Assembly (NCBI GenBank): GCA_016213325.1
Contig: JACRAY010000029.1
Location: forward strand, 248,001 to 312,000
DNA length: 64,000 nucleotides
From: Burkholderiales bacterium
Lineage (GTDB): Bacteria > Pseudomonadota > Gammaproteobacteria > Burkholderiales > Burkholderiaceae_C
Direction of reading: 5' to 3'
Shown: positions 34,788-45,465 of the stretch, in pieces
How the letters are laid out: every line of letters begins with the position of its first letter
Numbering within the stretch: the stretch's first letter is position 1
The notes under the pieces: generated by a model
Told to the model about the DNA's origin: nothing
Databases searched by the model: none
What the model saw: only the letters and a program-made list of their open reading frames with translations
Made by a program: the position numbers and the translations under genes

Positions 34788-35705
34788 CTACCAGGCCGCG
34801 ACCGGCCGGTCGAAGCCGGCCGGCGCGAGCCGGTCTTCCTCGAAGGTCACGATCTCGAAGGCGTCTTCATGCGCCAGCAACTCGCGCAGCAGCTGGTTGT
34901 TGAGCGCGTGGCCGGAGCGGAAGGCGCTGTAGGCCCCCAGCAGCGGCTTGCCCAGCAGGTACAGGTCGCCCATGGCGTCCAGGATCTTGTGCTTGACGAA
35001 CTCGTCGTCGAAGCGCAGTCCCTCGGCATTGAGCACCTTGTAGTCGTCCATGACGATGGCGTTGTCCAGCCCGCCGCCCAGGGCGAGGCCGCTCGCGCGC
35101 ATCATCTCCAGGTCCTTGGTGAAGCCGAAAGTCCGCGCCCGGGCGATGTCGCGCGTGTAGTTGTCCTTGCCCCAGTCGAACTCATGGCGCTGGCCTTCCA
35201 CCACGCGGTGGTCGAACACGATCTCGAAGCTCAGCTTGTAGCCGTGGTACGGCTCGAGCCGCGCCCACTTCAGGTTTTCACCTTCGCCTTCGCGGTATTC
35301 CACCGGCCGCTTCACCCGCACGAAGCGGCGCGGTGCCTCCTGCGCCTCGATGCCCGCGCTTTGCAGCAGGAACACGAACGACGACGACGAGCCGTCGAGG
35401 ATGGGCGTTTCCTCGGCGGTGATGTCCACGTACAGGTTGTCGATGCCCAGCCCGGCGCAGGCCGACATGAGGTGTTCCACCGTCATCACCTTGGCGCCGC
35501 CGTTGGAAATGGTCGACGCCATCCGCGTGTCGCTGACCGCATAGGCCGACACCGGGATGTCGACGGCCAGCGGCAGGTCGACGCGGCGGAACACGATGCC
35601 GGCGTCGGGTTGCGCCGGCCGCAGGGTCAGTTCGACCCGCTGGCCGCTGTGCAGGCCCACGCCCACCGCCTTGGTGAGGGTCTTGAGGGTGCGTTGGCGC
35701 AGCAT
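34788..35705 (-). CDS. lpxC: UDP-3-O-acyl-N-acetylglucosamine deacetylase
   Basis: This 305-residue zinc enzyme makes the committed step of lipid A synthesis. The zinc ligands are in TVEHLMSA (His) and KHKILDAMGD (His, Asp), and the catalytic base region is SGHALNNQL. I start at MLRQRTLK because it aligns with the E. coli MIKQRTLK; another ATG lies three codons upstream (35712-35714). It ends the dcw cluster but is separated from ftsZ by a strong terminator, implying its own promoter or read-through. Confidence 0.95.
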   Translation of the reverse strand: MLRQRTLKTLTKAVGVGLHSGQRVELTLRPAQPDAGIVFRRVDLPLAVDIPVSAYAVSDTRMASTISNGGAKVMTVEHLMSACAGLGIDNLYVDITAEETPILDGSSSSFVFLLQSAGIEAQEAPRRFVRVKRPVEYREGEGENLKWARLEPYHGYKLSFEIVFDHRVVEGQRHEFDWGKDNYTRDIARARTFGFTKDLEMMRASGLALGGGLDNAIVMDDYKVLNAEGLRFDDEFVKHKILDAMGDLYLLGKPLLGAYSAFRSGHALNNQLLRELLAHEDAFEIVTFEEDRLAPAGFDRPVAAW

Positions 35706-35750
35706 GGGAGCCATTCTAGGGATTAGCGGCCGGCGACCGGCGAGCAGGGA

Positions 35751-35783
35751 AATAAAACGGGCGGGCCTTCGAGGCGCCCGCCC
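35751..35783 (-). terminator. Rho-independent terminator after ftsZ
   Basis: On the minus strand GGGCGGG and CCCGCCC form the base of a hairpin around GCCTCGAAGG, followed by GTTTTATTT. It lies 39 bases past the ftsZ stop and 45 bases before the lpxC start, so it probably ends the main dcw transcript and lowers flow into lpxC. Confidence 0.8.
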
Positions 35784-35822
35784 AAATACTCCCCTTGGAG
35801 AACACTCTTCTAATTCTTGGTA

Positions 35823-37067
35823 TCAGTCCGCCTGCTTGCGCAGGAAAGCCGGGATCTCGAAGTCGTCCATGCCGCCCGAGGACAGCGCGTCGACCTTGGC
35901 CGCCGCCTGGCTGCGGTTGGTGCGCCACACGCTCGGCGTCGCCATGCCGGCGTAGTCCACGTGCCCGCCCGTAGCCGCCTGGCTCTCGCGCGTCTGGATG
36001 GCGCCCGGGCCGGCCACTGCGTTGCTGATGGTCGGCACGTGCAGCGGCACGTTGTCGGTGCCGGTGCGCAGCACCTGCAGCGGCGGCGCGGTCTTGCGCT
36101 GCTGGCCCTGGCGCGACAGGCCCGTGGCGACCACGGTCACGCGCACGTGGTCACCCAGGCTGTCGTCGGACGCCGTGCCGAAGATCACGTGGGCGTCGGG
36201 CGAGGCGTAGGCACGCACGGTGTTCATGGCGAGCTTCGACTCCGACAGCTTCAGGCTGCCCTTCGCGGCCGTGATCAGCACCAGCACACCCTTGGCGCCC
36301 GACAGGTCGATGCCTTCCAGCAGCGGGCAGGCCACGGCCTGTTCGGCGGCGATGCGCGCGCGGTCGGGGCCGGCGGCGAGCGCCGTGCCCATCATCGCCT
36401 TGCCGGGCTCGCCCATCACCGTGCGCACGTCCTCGAAGTCCACGTTGATGTTGCCGGGCACGTTGATGATTTCCGCGATGCCGCCCACGGCGTTCTTCAG
36501 CACGTCGTTGGCGTGCGCGAAGGCTTCGTCCTGGGAGATGTCGTCGCCCAGCACTTCGAGCAGCTTCTCGTTGAGCACCACGATCAGCGAGTCGACGTTG
36601 GCTTCCAGTTCCGCCAGCCCCTGGTCGGCGTTGGTCATGCGGCGCCCGCCCTCCCAGTCGAACGGCTTGGTGACGACGCCCACGGTGAGGATGCCCATCT
36701 CCTTGGCGACGCGCGCAATCACGGGCGCTGCGCCCGTGCCCGTGCCGCCACCCATGCCCGCGGTGATGAAGAGCATGTGCGCGCCGTCGATGGCCGTGCG
36801 GATCGAGTCCTCGGCGGCCAGGGCCGCCTCACGGCCCTTGTCGGGCTTGCTGCCGGCGCCCAGCCCGCTGGTGCCGAGCTGGATGTTCTTGTGCGCGGAG
36901 CTGCGCGCGAGCTGCTGCGCGTCGGTGTTGGCGCAGATGAACTCCACGCCCTGGACTTCGCGCACGATCATGTGCTCGACCGCGTTGCCCCCGCCGCCAC
37001 CGACCCCGATGACCTTGATCATCGTGCCCTGGTGGAATTCCTCGACTTCGATCATTTCGATACTCAT
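35823..37067 (-). CDS. ftsZ: Cell division GTPase FtsZ
   Basis: This 414-residue tubulin homologue forms the division ring. The GTP signature GGGTGTG is at 106-112 and the T7 loop NVDFEDVRTVM is present. A variable linker leads to the conserved C-terminal peptide DDFEIPAFLRKQ that binds FtsA and other partners. A good AGGAG lies 7 bases before the ATG. Unlike most of the cluster, a 218-base gap with a palindromic repeat separates it from ftsA. Confidence 0.97.
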   Translation of the reverse strand: MSIEMIEVEEFHQGTMIKVIGVGGGGGNAVEHMIVREVQGVEFICANTDAQQLARSSAHKNIQLGTSGLGAGSKPDKGREAALAAEDSIRTAIDGAHMLFITAGMGGGTGTGAAPVIARVAKEMGILTVGVVTKPFDWEGGRRMTNADQGLAELEANVDSLIVVLNEKLLEVLGDDISQDEAFAHANDVLKNAVGGIAEIINVPGNINVDFEDVRTVMGEPGKAMMGTALAAGPDRARIAAEQAVACPLLEGIDLSGAKGVLVLITAAKGSLKLSESKLAMNTVRAYASPDAHVIFGTASDDSLGDHVRVTVVATGLSRQGQQRKTAPPLQVLRTGTDNVPLHVPTISNAVAGPGAIQTRESQAATGGHVDYAGMATPSVWRTNRSQAAAKVDALSSGGMDDFEIPAFLRKQAD

Positions 37068-37179
37068 CGCGTTTCTCCTGAATCCGTTGCAGTTGCCATT
37101 TGCTGATGTTGTTGGTGATGCGTAACGCTCGAGAGGCGGATCGGTGCACCTGCATCGTCGTCGCCGTCGGTGAGGACCT

Positions 37180-37273
37180 GAACGCAGAAGACGCAGAAGA
37201 AATCCAGAAGACGCAGAAGACATGTCATGAGTTCTTCTGCGTCTTTGGTCTTCCTTCTGCGTCTTCTGCGTTC
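37180..37273. repeat. Inverted-repeat element with 19-base arms, copy 2
   Basis: The arms GAACGCAGAAGACGCAGAA (37180-37198) and its exact reverse complement (37255-37273) are identical to those of copy 1 at 3003-3114, while the centre differs. Additional AGACGCAGAAGA and TCTTCTGCGTCTTT units extend the hairpin inwards. It lies between ftsA and ftsZ and ends 13 bases after the ftsA stop, so it would be transcribed as part of the dcw RNA. Confidence 0.85.
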
Positions 37274-37285
37274 CAGGCTTTGCCA

Positions 37286-38515
37286 TCAGAAGTTCCCCAC
37301 AATGAAATCCTTGATGCGGCCGAAGGCGGTCTTCATGGAACCCTGCTTGTTTGCCACCCGCAGGCCCCGAGCACGCGCCAGGCGGGCTTCTTCGAGCAGG
37401 CCCATCACCGTGGCGGCGCGCGGCTGGGCGACCATGTCGGATAAAGCGCCGGTGTAGCGCGGCATGCCGCGGCGCACGGGCTTCAGGAAGATGTCCTCGC
37501 CGAGCTCCACCATGCCCGGCATCACGGCGCTGCCGCCGGTGATGACAATGCCCGACGACAGCACTTCTTCGTAGCCCGACTCGCGCACCACCTGCTGCAC
37601 CAGCGAGAAGATCTCCTCGATGCGCGGCTCGATCACGCCGGCCAGCGCCTGGCGGCTCAGCATGCGCGGGCCGCGGTCGCCCAGCCCCGGCACTTCGACC
37701 TGCGTCTCGGCATCGGCCAGCAGCTGCTTGGCGCAGCCCGACTCCACCTTGATGTCTTCGGCGTCCTTGGTCGGCGTGCGCAGCGCCATCGCGATGTCGC
37801 TCGTGATCAGGTCGCCCGCGATCGGGATCACGGCGGTGTGCCGGATGGCGCCGCCGGTGAAGATCGCCACGTCGGTCGTGCCCGCGCCTATGTCGACCAG
37901 CGCCACGCCCAGCTCCTTCTCGTCGTCCGACAGCACGGCCAGGCTCGACGCCAGCGGGTTCAGCATCAGCTGCTCCACCTCCAGCCCGCAGCGGCGCACG
38001 CACTTCAGGATGTTCTCGGCGGCGCTCTGCGCGCCGGTGACGATGTGGACCTTGGCCTCCAGCCGGATGCCGCTCATGCCGATCGGCTCCTTCACGTCCT
38101 GGCCGTCGATCACGAATTCCTGAGGCTCCACCAGCAGCAGCCGCTGGTCGGTGGAAATGTTGATCGCTCGCGCCGTCTCCACCACGCGCGCCACGTCGGC
38201 CGGCGTCACCTCGCGGTCCTTCACCGCCACCATGCCGCTGGAGTTGATGCCGCGGATGTGGCTGCCGGTGATGCCGGTGTACACGCGCGTGATCTTGCAG
38301 TCGGCCATCAGCTCGGCTTCCTTCAGCGCCTGCTGGATCGACTGCACGGTGGCGTCGATGTTGACCACCACGCCGCGCTTCAGGCCGTTGGACGGCGCGA
38401 TGCCCAGCCCGGCGAGCTTGAGCTCGCCGCCGGGCATCACCTCGGCCACCACCGTCATCACCTTGGCGGTTCCGATGTCCAGTCCGACGACCAGGTCCTT
38501 GTAGTCTTTTGCCAT
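37286..38515 (-). CDS. ftsA: Cell division protein FtsA
   Basis: This 409-residue actin-like ATPase tethers FtsZ to the membrane. Phosphate-binding GLDIGTAKV is at the N-terminus, with VDIGAGTTDVAIFTGG and ITGGSAVMPG further on. The C-terminal amphipathic helix FGRIKDFIVGNF is the membrane anchor. I start at MAKDYKD (38513-38515), not at the longer in-frame start, because ftsQ ends just upstream and FtsA proteins begin near this point. Confidence 0.96.
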   Translation of the reverse strand: MAKDYKDLVVGLDIGTAKVMTVVAEVMPGGELKLAGLGIAPSNGLKRGVVVNIDATVQSIQQALKEAELMADCKITRVYTGITGSHIRGINSSGMVAVKDREVTPADVARVVETARAINISTDQRLLLVEPQEFVIDGQDVKEPIGMSGIRLEAKVHIVTGAQSAAENILKCVRRCGLEVEQLMLNPLASSLAVLSDDEKELGVALVDIGAGTTDVAIFTGGAIRHTAVIPIAGDLITSDIAMALRTPTKDAEDIKVESGCAKQLLADAETQVEVPGLGDRGPRMLSRQALAGVIEPRIEEIFSLVQQVVRESGYEEVLSSGIVITGGSAVMPGMVELGEDIFLKPVRRGMPRYTGALSDMVAQPRAATVMGLLEEARLARARGLRVANKQGSMKTAFGRIKDFIVGNF

Positions 38516-38522
38516 CTCCGTC

Positions 38523-39296
38523 CTATTTGCCCGCACTCGTGGTGCTGACTCCCCTCAACTTCACCGCATAACCCCCGGCATGCCGCAGGTCCGCCGACAC
38601 CAGCGCCTCGGGCCGCCGGCCGTACTTGGACGTCACCTGCGTGAGTGTCTGCACGAAGCGCTGGCTGCGCGCGTGCACCTCCTCGGTCGTGCCACGCCCC
38701 AGCTCGATCACCGCACCCGTGTCCAGCGTCAGCGTCCAGCTGCCGCGCCCCGACACCACCAGCTGCTCCACCGACAGGTCCAGCGGCTCGAACAGCGGCT
38801 CGAGCGCGCGGTACATCGCCAGCACCTGCGCCGACTGCCCGTCCGGCCCGGCCAGCCGCGGCAAGTCGTCGTGCTCCACGTCGCCCACGTTGGCCTCGAA
38901 CACCTCGCCGAAGCTGTTGACCAGCCGCGACTCGCCCTCCGCGCCCCAGAACGCCACCGCCACGTGCTCCTGCAACTGCACGCGCAGCCGGTTGGGGAAT
39001 TGCCGCCGCACCACCGCCTGCCGCACCCAAGGCACCGACTCGAATACCGCGCGCGTGCGCTGCAGGTCGACGGTGAAGAAGTTGCCGGCGAGCCGCGGCG
39101 CCACGTTGGCGCGCAGCATGGCCACGCTGTTGTGCGCCGTGTCCCCCGTGACCGTGATGCCGCCGATCGCGAACAGCTGGTGGCGTACCGCCCACCAGCC
39201 CAGCGCCGCCAGCAACAGCACGCCGCAAGCCGCGAACAGCACCGAAGCGGTGGCGTTCATCAGCCTGGCGTCGAACGGTTGCTGCAGCGTGCCCAT
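38523..39296 (-). CDS. ftsQ: Cell division protein FtsQ
   Basis: This 257-residue bitopic membrane protein links early and late divisome proteins. One N-terminal helix (about 17-38) is followed by the POTRA domain (QLFAIGGITVTGDTAHNSVAML) and the beta domain (VPWVRQAVVRRQFPNRLRVQLQEHVAVAFW). The ATG overlaps the ddl stop by one base (TGATG). Confidence 0.93.
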   Translation of the reverse strand: MGTLQQPFDARLMNATASVLFAACGVLLLAALGWWAVRHQLFAIGGITVTGDTAHNSVAMLRANVAPRLAGNFFTVDLQRTRAVFESVPWVRQAVVRRQFPNRLRVQLQEHVAVAFWGAEGESRLVNSFGEVFEANVGDVEHDDLPRLAGPDGQSAQVLAMYRALEPLFEPLDLSVEQLVVSGRGSWTLTLDTGAVIELGRGTTEEVHARSQRFVQTLTQVTSKYGRRPEALVSADLRHAGGYAVKLRGVSTTSAGK

Positions 39297-40272
39297 CAGT
39301 TCGCCTGCGCCTCCATGGGTTCGTTGTCGAGCGCTGCGCCTGCCAGCAGCAGCACGCACAGGTCCTCGTACGAGATGCCCGCAGCGCGCGCCGACATGGG
39401 CACCAGCGAATGGCCGGTCATGCCGGGCGAGGTGTTGATCTCCAGCAGCCAGGGCTTGCGGGTCTTCGCATCGATCATGACGTCGGCGCGCCCCCAGCCG
39501 CGGCAGCCCAGCACGCGGTAGGCCTTGAGCACCAGGTCCTGGATGGCCGCCTCTTCGCCTTCGGGCAGGCCGCAGGGCACCAGGTACTTGGTGTCGTCGG
39601 TGAAGTACTTGTTCTGGTAGTCGTAGTTGCCTTCGGGCGCGACGATGCGGATCACCGGCAGCGCCCGTGCTTCGTCGCCCGCACCCAGCACCGGGCAGGT
39701 CACCTCGTCGCCCGCGATGAACTGCTCGCACAGCACGTCCGCGTCCAGCGCTGCCGCCGCGGCCACCGCGTCCTGCATTTCGGAGTAACCCTGCACCTTG
39801 GCCACGCCGATGGACGAGCCTTCGCGCGCTGGCTTGACGATCAGGGGCAGTTCCAGCTCGTCGGGCACCGCACGCACCTGCTCGCGCGTGTACTTGCCGC
39901 GCCTGAGCAGCTTGAACTTCGGCGTGGGCAGCCCCTCGGCCAGCCACACGCGCTTGGTCATGACCTTGTCGATCGACAGCGCCGAGGCCATCACCCCCGA
40001 GCCGGTATAGGGGATGCGCAGCAGTTCGAGTGCGCCCTGCACCGTGCCGTCTTCGCCGAAGCGCCCGTGCAGCGCGATGAAGCAGCGCTTGAAGCCCTTG
40101 CGCTTCAGCTCCGCCAGGTCGCGGTCGGCCGGGTCGAAGGCGTGCGCGTCCACGCCCTTCGATTGCAGCGCCTTCAGCACGCCGCTGCCGGACATGAGCG
40201 AAACCTCACGTTCCGCCGACTGGCCGCCCATCAGCACGGCGACCTTGCCAAAAGACCGGGGATCGGGCGCGT

Positions 40273-40276
<4 letters not shown>
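39296..40276 (-). CDS. ddl: D-alanine--D-alanine ligase
   Basis: This 326-residue ATP-grasp enzyme makes the D-Ala-D-Ala dipeptide. KVAVLMGGQSAEREVSL is the N-terminal signature, with ALHGRFGEDGTVQG, PAREGSSIGV and the C-terminal EINTSPGMTGHSLVP metal block. It is the DdlB-type copy within the dcw cluster and overlaps both neighbours by 1-4 bases. Confidence 0.96.
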
Positions 40277-41681
<1,405 letters not shown>

Positions 41682-41685
<4 letters not shown>

Positions 41686-42749
41686 GTTCGGGCCAACTCT
41701 TCGCATGCGGCAACGATGTCCGCGGTGGCTTCCGTCTTCTGCATCTTCTTGGCGGCCAGGGCGCGGCGCAGCAACTCATCCCGGTCCGTGTCCTTCAACA
41801 TCTGCGCCAGCCGCTCGGGCGTCAGGTCGCGCTGCTGCACCAGCCAGCCGCCGCCTGCGTCCACGAGGAATTTCGCATTGGTGGTCTGGTGGTCGTCCAC
41901 CGCGAACGGGAACGGCACGAAGAGCGCCGCGGCGCCCACCGCCGCGATCTCCGTCACCGTGCTCGCGCCCGCGCGGGCGATCACCAGGTCGGCGTCGGCA
42001 TAGGCCTGCGCCGTGTCGTCGATGAAGGGCGTGAGTTCGGCCTGCACGCCCGCGGCGGCGTAGTTCGCACGCAGCTCGTCGACCTGTTTCGCGCCGCTCT
42101 GGTGCAGCACGGCCGGCCTCTGGTCCGCCGGCACCAGCGCCAGCGCCTTCGGCACCACGTCGTTGAGCCCCTTGGCGCCGAGGCTGCCGCCCACCACCAG
42201 CAGCTTCAGGCGGCCGCTGCGGCCCGCGAAACGCACGGCTGGCTCGGGCTGCGCGAGGAACTCCTTGCGCAGCGGGTTGCCGATCCACACGCCCTTCTTC
42301 ATGACGTTCGGGAAGGCGGTGTAGATGCGGTCGGCGACCCCGGCCAGCACCTTGTTGGCCAGTCCCGCCACCGAGTTCTGTTCGTGCAGCACCAGCGGCT
42401 TGCCGAGCAGCACGCTCATCATGCCGCCGGGGAACGTGATGTAGCCGCCGAGGCCGACCACCACCTGGGGCTTCACGCGCCGCACGACCTGGATGCTTTG
42501 CCAGAAAGCGCGCAAAAGCCGCAGCGGCAGCAACGCCAGCGTGACCGGGCCCTTGCCGCGCACGCCGGAGAAGTCCACCGTTTCCAGCGCAAAGCCACGC
42601 GGCGGCACGAGCCGGCTTTCCATGCTGTCCGGGGCGCCCAGCCAGTGCACGCGCCAGCCGAGCTCGCGCAGGCCTTCGGCCACGGCAAGGCCGGGGAAGA
42701 TGTGGCCACCAGTGCCGCCTGCCATGACGAGCGCGCAGCGTGCGGTCAT
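41682..42749 (-). CDS. murG: Lipid II synthase (N-acetylglucosaminyltransferase) MurG
   Basis: This 355-residue GT28 enzyme transfers GlcNAc to lipid I on the cytoplasmic face of the membrane. The N-terminal loop AGGTGGHIFPG is at 10-20; LGGYITFPGG, HEQNSVAGLANK, VVGGSLGAKGLN and ARAGASTVTEIAAVG follow in order. It overlaps murC and ftsW by four bases each. Confidence 0.96.
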
Positions 42750-43963
42750 GGCCGCCCTCCCCGCATCAACGTGCGGTTCTCCGCGTCTATGCGCAGCACC
42801 ACCGCGATCGCGATCACGTTCATCAGCACGGCCGAGCCGCCATAGCTCATGAGCGGCAGCGTCAGCCCCTTGGTCGGCAGCGCGCCCAGGTTCACGCCCA
42901 TGTTGATGAATGCCTGGAAGCCGATCCAGATGCCGACGCCCTGCGCCACCAGCCCCGCGAACACGCGGTCCAGCGCGATGGCCTGCCGGCCGATGTGCAT
43001 GATGCGGCGCGTCATCCACAGGAACAGGCCGATCACCGTCAGCACGCCGACCAGCCCGAACTCCTCGCCGATCACGGCCAGCAGGAAGTCGGTGTGCGCT
43101 TCGGGCAGCCAATGCAGTTTTTCCACGCTGCCGCCCAGCCCCACGCCCAGCACTTCGCCGCGGCCGATGGCGATGAGCGAGTGCGACAACTGGTAGCCCT
43201 TGCCCAGCGCGTGCTTCTCGTCCCACGGGTCGAGGTAGGCGAAGATGCGCTCGCGCCGCCAGTCCGACAGCGCGATCATGAGGGTGAAGGCCACCGTCAT
43301 CACCGCGGCGATCAGGAAGAACATGCGCGCGTTGACGCCGCCCAGGAACAGGATGCCCATGGCGATGACGGAAATCACCAGGAACGCGCCCATGTCGGGC
43401 TCGGCCAGCAGGAGCAGGCCCACCACCGCCACGGCGCCCGCCATCGGCAGCACGGCGCGGAAGAAGCGCTCCTTCACCTCCATCTTGCGCACCATGTAGT
43501 CGGCCGCATACAGCAGCACGGCGAACTTGGCCAGCTCCGACGGCTGGAACGACAGCGGGCCGAACGAGATCCAGCGGCGCGCGCCGTTGACGCCCTTGCC
43601 GATGCCGGGGATGAGCACCACCACCAGCAGCAGCAGCGACGCGACGAAGAACCACGGCGCCCACTTCTCCCACGCGGCCAGCGGCACCTGGAAGGCGAGC
43701 AGGCCGAACACGAACGAGAAGCCCAGGAACAGCGCGTGGCGCGTCAGGAAGTAGGCATGGTCGTAACGCGCGAACTTCGGGTTGTCGGGCAGCGCGATGG
43801 AGGCGGAGTAGACCATCACGAGGCCCCACGCGAGCAGGGCGACGGTCACCCACATCAGCGGCTGGTCGATGCCGCTGGCCACCTTGTCGTGCCGGGCCGG
43901 ACGGAGCCTGGCCCCGACTTGATCGGGGCGCATCCACCGGCGTGCCGCGGGGTTGCCGATCAT
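42746..43963 (-). CDS. ftsW: Septal peptidoglycan polymerase FtsW
   Basis: This 405-residue SEDS protein has about ten transmembrane helices and polymerises lipid II at the septum together with FtsI. NGARRWISFGPLSFQPSELAKFAVLLY, EPDMGAFLVI, VEKLHWLPEAHTDFLLAVIGEEFG and LMSYGGSA mark it. The start MIGNPAARR (43961-43963) is supported by its ATGA overlap with murD. It is the division counterpart of RodA at 12041-13195. Confidence 0.95.
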   Translation of the reverse strand: MIGNPAARRWMRPDQVGARLRPARHDKVASGIDQPLMWVTVALLAWGLVMVYSASIALPDNPKFARYDHAYFLTRHALFLGFSFVFGLLAFQVPLAAWEKWAPWFFVASLLLLVVVLIPGIGKGVNGARRWISFGPLSFQPSELAKFAVLLYAADYMVRKMEVKERFFRAVLPMAGAVAVVGLLLLAEPDMGAFLVISVIAMGILFLGGVNARMFFLIAAVMTVAFTLMIALSDWRRERIFAYLDPWDEKHALGKGYQLSHSLIAIGRGEVLGVGLGGSVEKLHWLPEAHTDFLLAVIGEEFGLVGVLTVIGLFLWMTRRIMHIGRQAIALDRVFAGLVAQGVGIWIGFQAFINMGVNLGALPTKGLTLPLMSYGGSAVLMNVIAIAVVLRIDAENRTLMRGGRP

Positions 43964-45465
43964 CGCGTGTCCCCTTCGATGACCATGCCCGCTTCGTCCG
44001 CCACCGCATGCACCGCCGCGCAGAACACCTCGGCCCGGTGCTTGTAGTCCTTGAACATGTCGAAGCTGGCGCAAGCCGGCGACATCAGCACCGCGTCGCC
44101 CGCATGGGCACGCTGCGTCGCCAGTTTCACGGCCTCTTCCATCGACGACGCATCCAGCAGCGGCACGCCCGTGGCTTCGAGCACCGCGCGAATCTGCGGC
44201 GCGTCCCGGCCCAGCAGCACCGCGGCGCGCGCGTACTGCGACACCGGGGCGGCGAGCGGAGCGAACACCTGGCCCTTGCCGTCGCCGCCGAGGATCACCA
44301 CCAGCTTGCGCTGCGCGCCCAGCCCCTTCAGCGCCGCCACCGTGGCGCCGACATTGGTGCCCTTGCTGTCGTCGAAATACTCGACGCCGTTGACGATGCC
44401 GACCGGCTCCACCCGGTGCGGCTCGCCGCGATACTCACGCAGGCCGTACAGCATGGGCGCCAGCGGGCAGCCGGCAGCAGTGGCGAGCGCCATCGAGGCC
44501 AGCGCATTCACCGCGTTGTGCTGCCCGCGGATGCGCAGCGCATCGGCCGGCATCAGGCGCTGGATGTGGATCTCCTCTTCCTCGTCCTTGCGGCGCTTGA
44601 GCGTCTCGTCGGCTTCGTGCGCACGCACCAGCCACGCCATGCCGTTGACGACTTCGATGCCCCAGTCGCCGGGACGCTGCGGCAGGTCGGCGCCGAAGGT
44701 GACGTGAGCACGCTGCTCGAACTTGCCGCCCTTCACGCGCACCGGCCCCGGCAACATCTGCATCACCAGCGGGTCCTCGCGGTTCAGCACCATCAGCGCG
44801 CCGTGCCCGAAGATGCGCGACTTGGCCGCCGCATACGCCTCCATGGTGCCGTGCCAGTCCAGGTGGTCCTGCGTCACGTTCAGCACCGTCGCCGCCGTCG
44901 GCTCGAAGTTGTCGATGCCTTCCAGCTGGAAGCTGGAGAGTTCCAGCACCCACACCTGCGGCAGCGCGCCGGTCTGCAGCTTGTCGCCCAGCGTTTGCAC
45001 CAGCGTCGGCCCGATGTTGCCGGCAACCGCCACCGTGCGGCCGGTGCGTTCCACCAGTTGCCCGGTGAGCGCCGTGACCGTGGTCTTGCCGTTGGTGCCG
45101 GTGACAGCCAGCACCTGCGGCGCATAGCCGTTGGCCACCTTCAGTTGGGCGAGTGCCTCGGCGAAAAGGCCCAGCTCACCCAGCACGCGCATACCCTGGG
45201 CGTGCGCGGCATCGACTGCCGGGCCGAACTGTTCGGGCGTCAGCCCGGGGCTGCGCAGCACGAGGTCCTTGCCCTCGATCAAACCCTGCGTGAAGGAGCC
45301 GGCGACGAACTCGGCCCCAGGCACCTGCTCGCGCAGGGCCGCCAGCTGCGGCGGCTCTTCCCGCGTGTCGGCTACCGTCACGCGCGCGCCCGCAGCCGCG
45401 CACCAGCGCGCCATCGCGAGGCCGGACGCACCGCAACCGAGGACGAGGACGTGCTGGCCGTTCAT
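43960..45465 (-). CDS. murD: UDP-N-acetylmuramoylalanine--D-glutamate ligase
   Basis: This 501-residue ligase adds D-Glu to the nucleotide precursor. LGCGASGLAMARW begins the N-terminal domain, the ATP loop GTNGKTT is at 123-129, and LELSSFQL, NVTQDHLDWHG and DDSKGTNVGAT follow. It is longer than E. coli MurD (438), with extra charged sequence around KRRKDEEEEIHIQRLMPADAL. It overlaps ftsW and mraY by four bases. Confidence 0.95.
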   Translation of the reverse strand: MNGQHVLVLGCGASGLAMARWCAAAGARVTVADTREEPPQLAALREQVPGAEFVAGSFTQGLIEGKDLVLRSPGLTPEQFGPAVDAAHAQGMRVLGELGLFAEALAQLKVANGYAPQVLAVTGTNGKTTVTALTGQLVERTGRTVAVAGNIGPTLVQTLGDKLQTGALPQVWVLELSSFQLEGIDNFEPTAATVLNVTQDHLDWHGTMEAYAAAKSRIFGHGALMVLNREDPLVMQMLPGPVRVKGGKFEQRAHVTFGADLPQRPGDWGIEVVNGMAWLVRAHEADETLKRRKDEEEEIHIQRLMPADALRIRGQHNAVNALASMALATAAGCPLAPMLYGLREYRGEPHRVEPVGIVNGVEYFDDSKGTNVGATVAALKGLGAQRKLVVILGGDGKGQVFAPLAAPVSQYARAAVLLGRDAPQIRAVLEATGVPLLDASSMEEAVKLATQRAHAGDAVLMSPACASFDMFKDYKHRAEVFCAAVHAVADEAGMVIEGDTR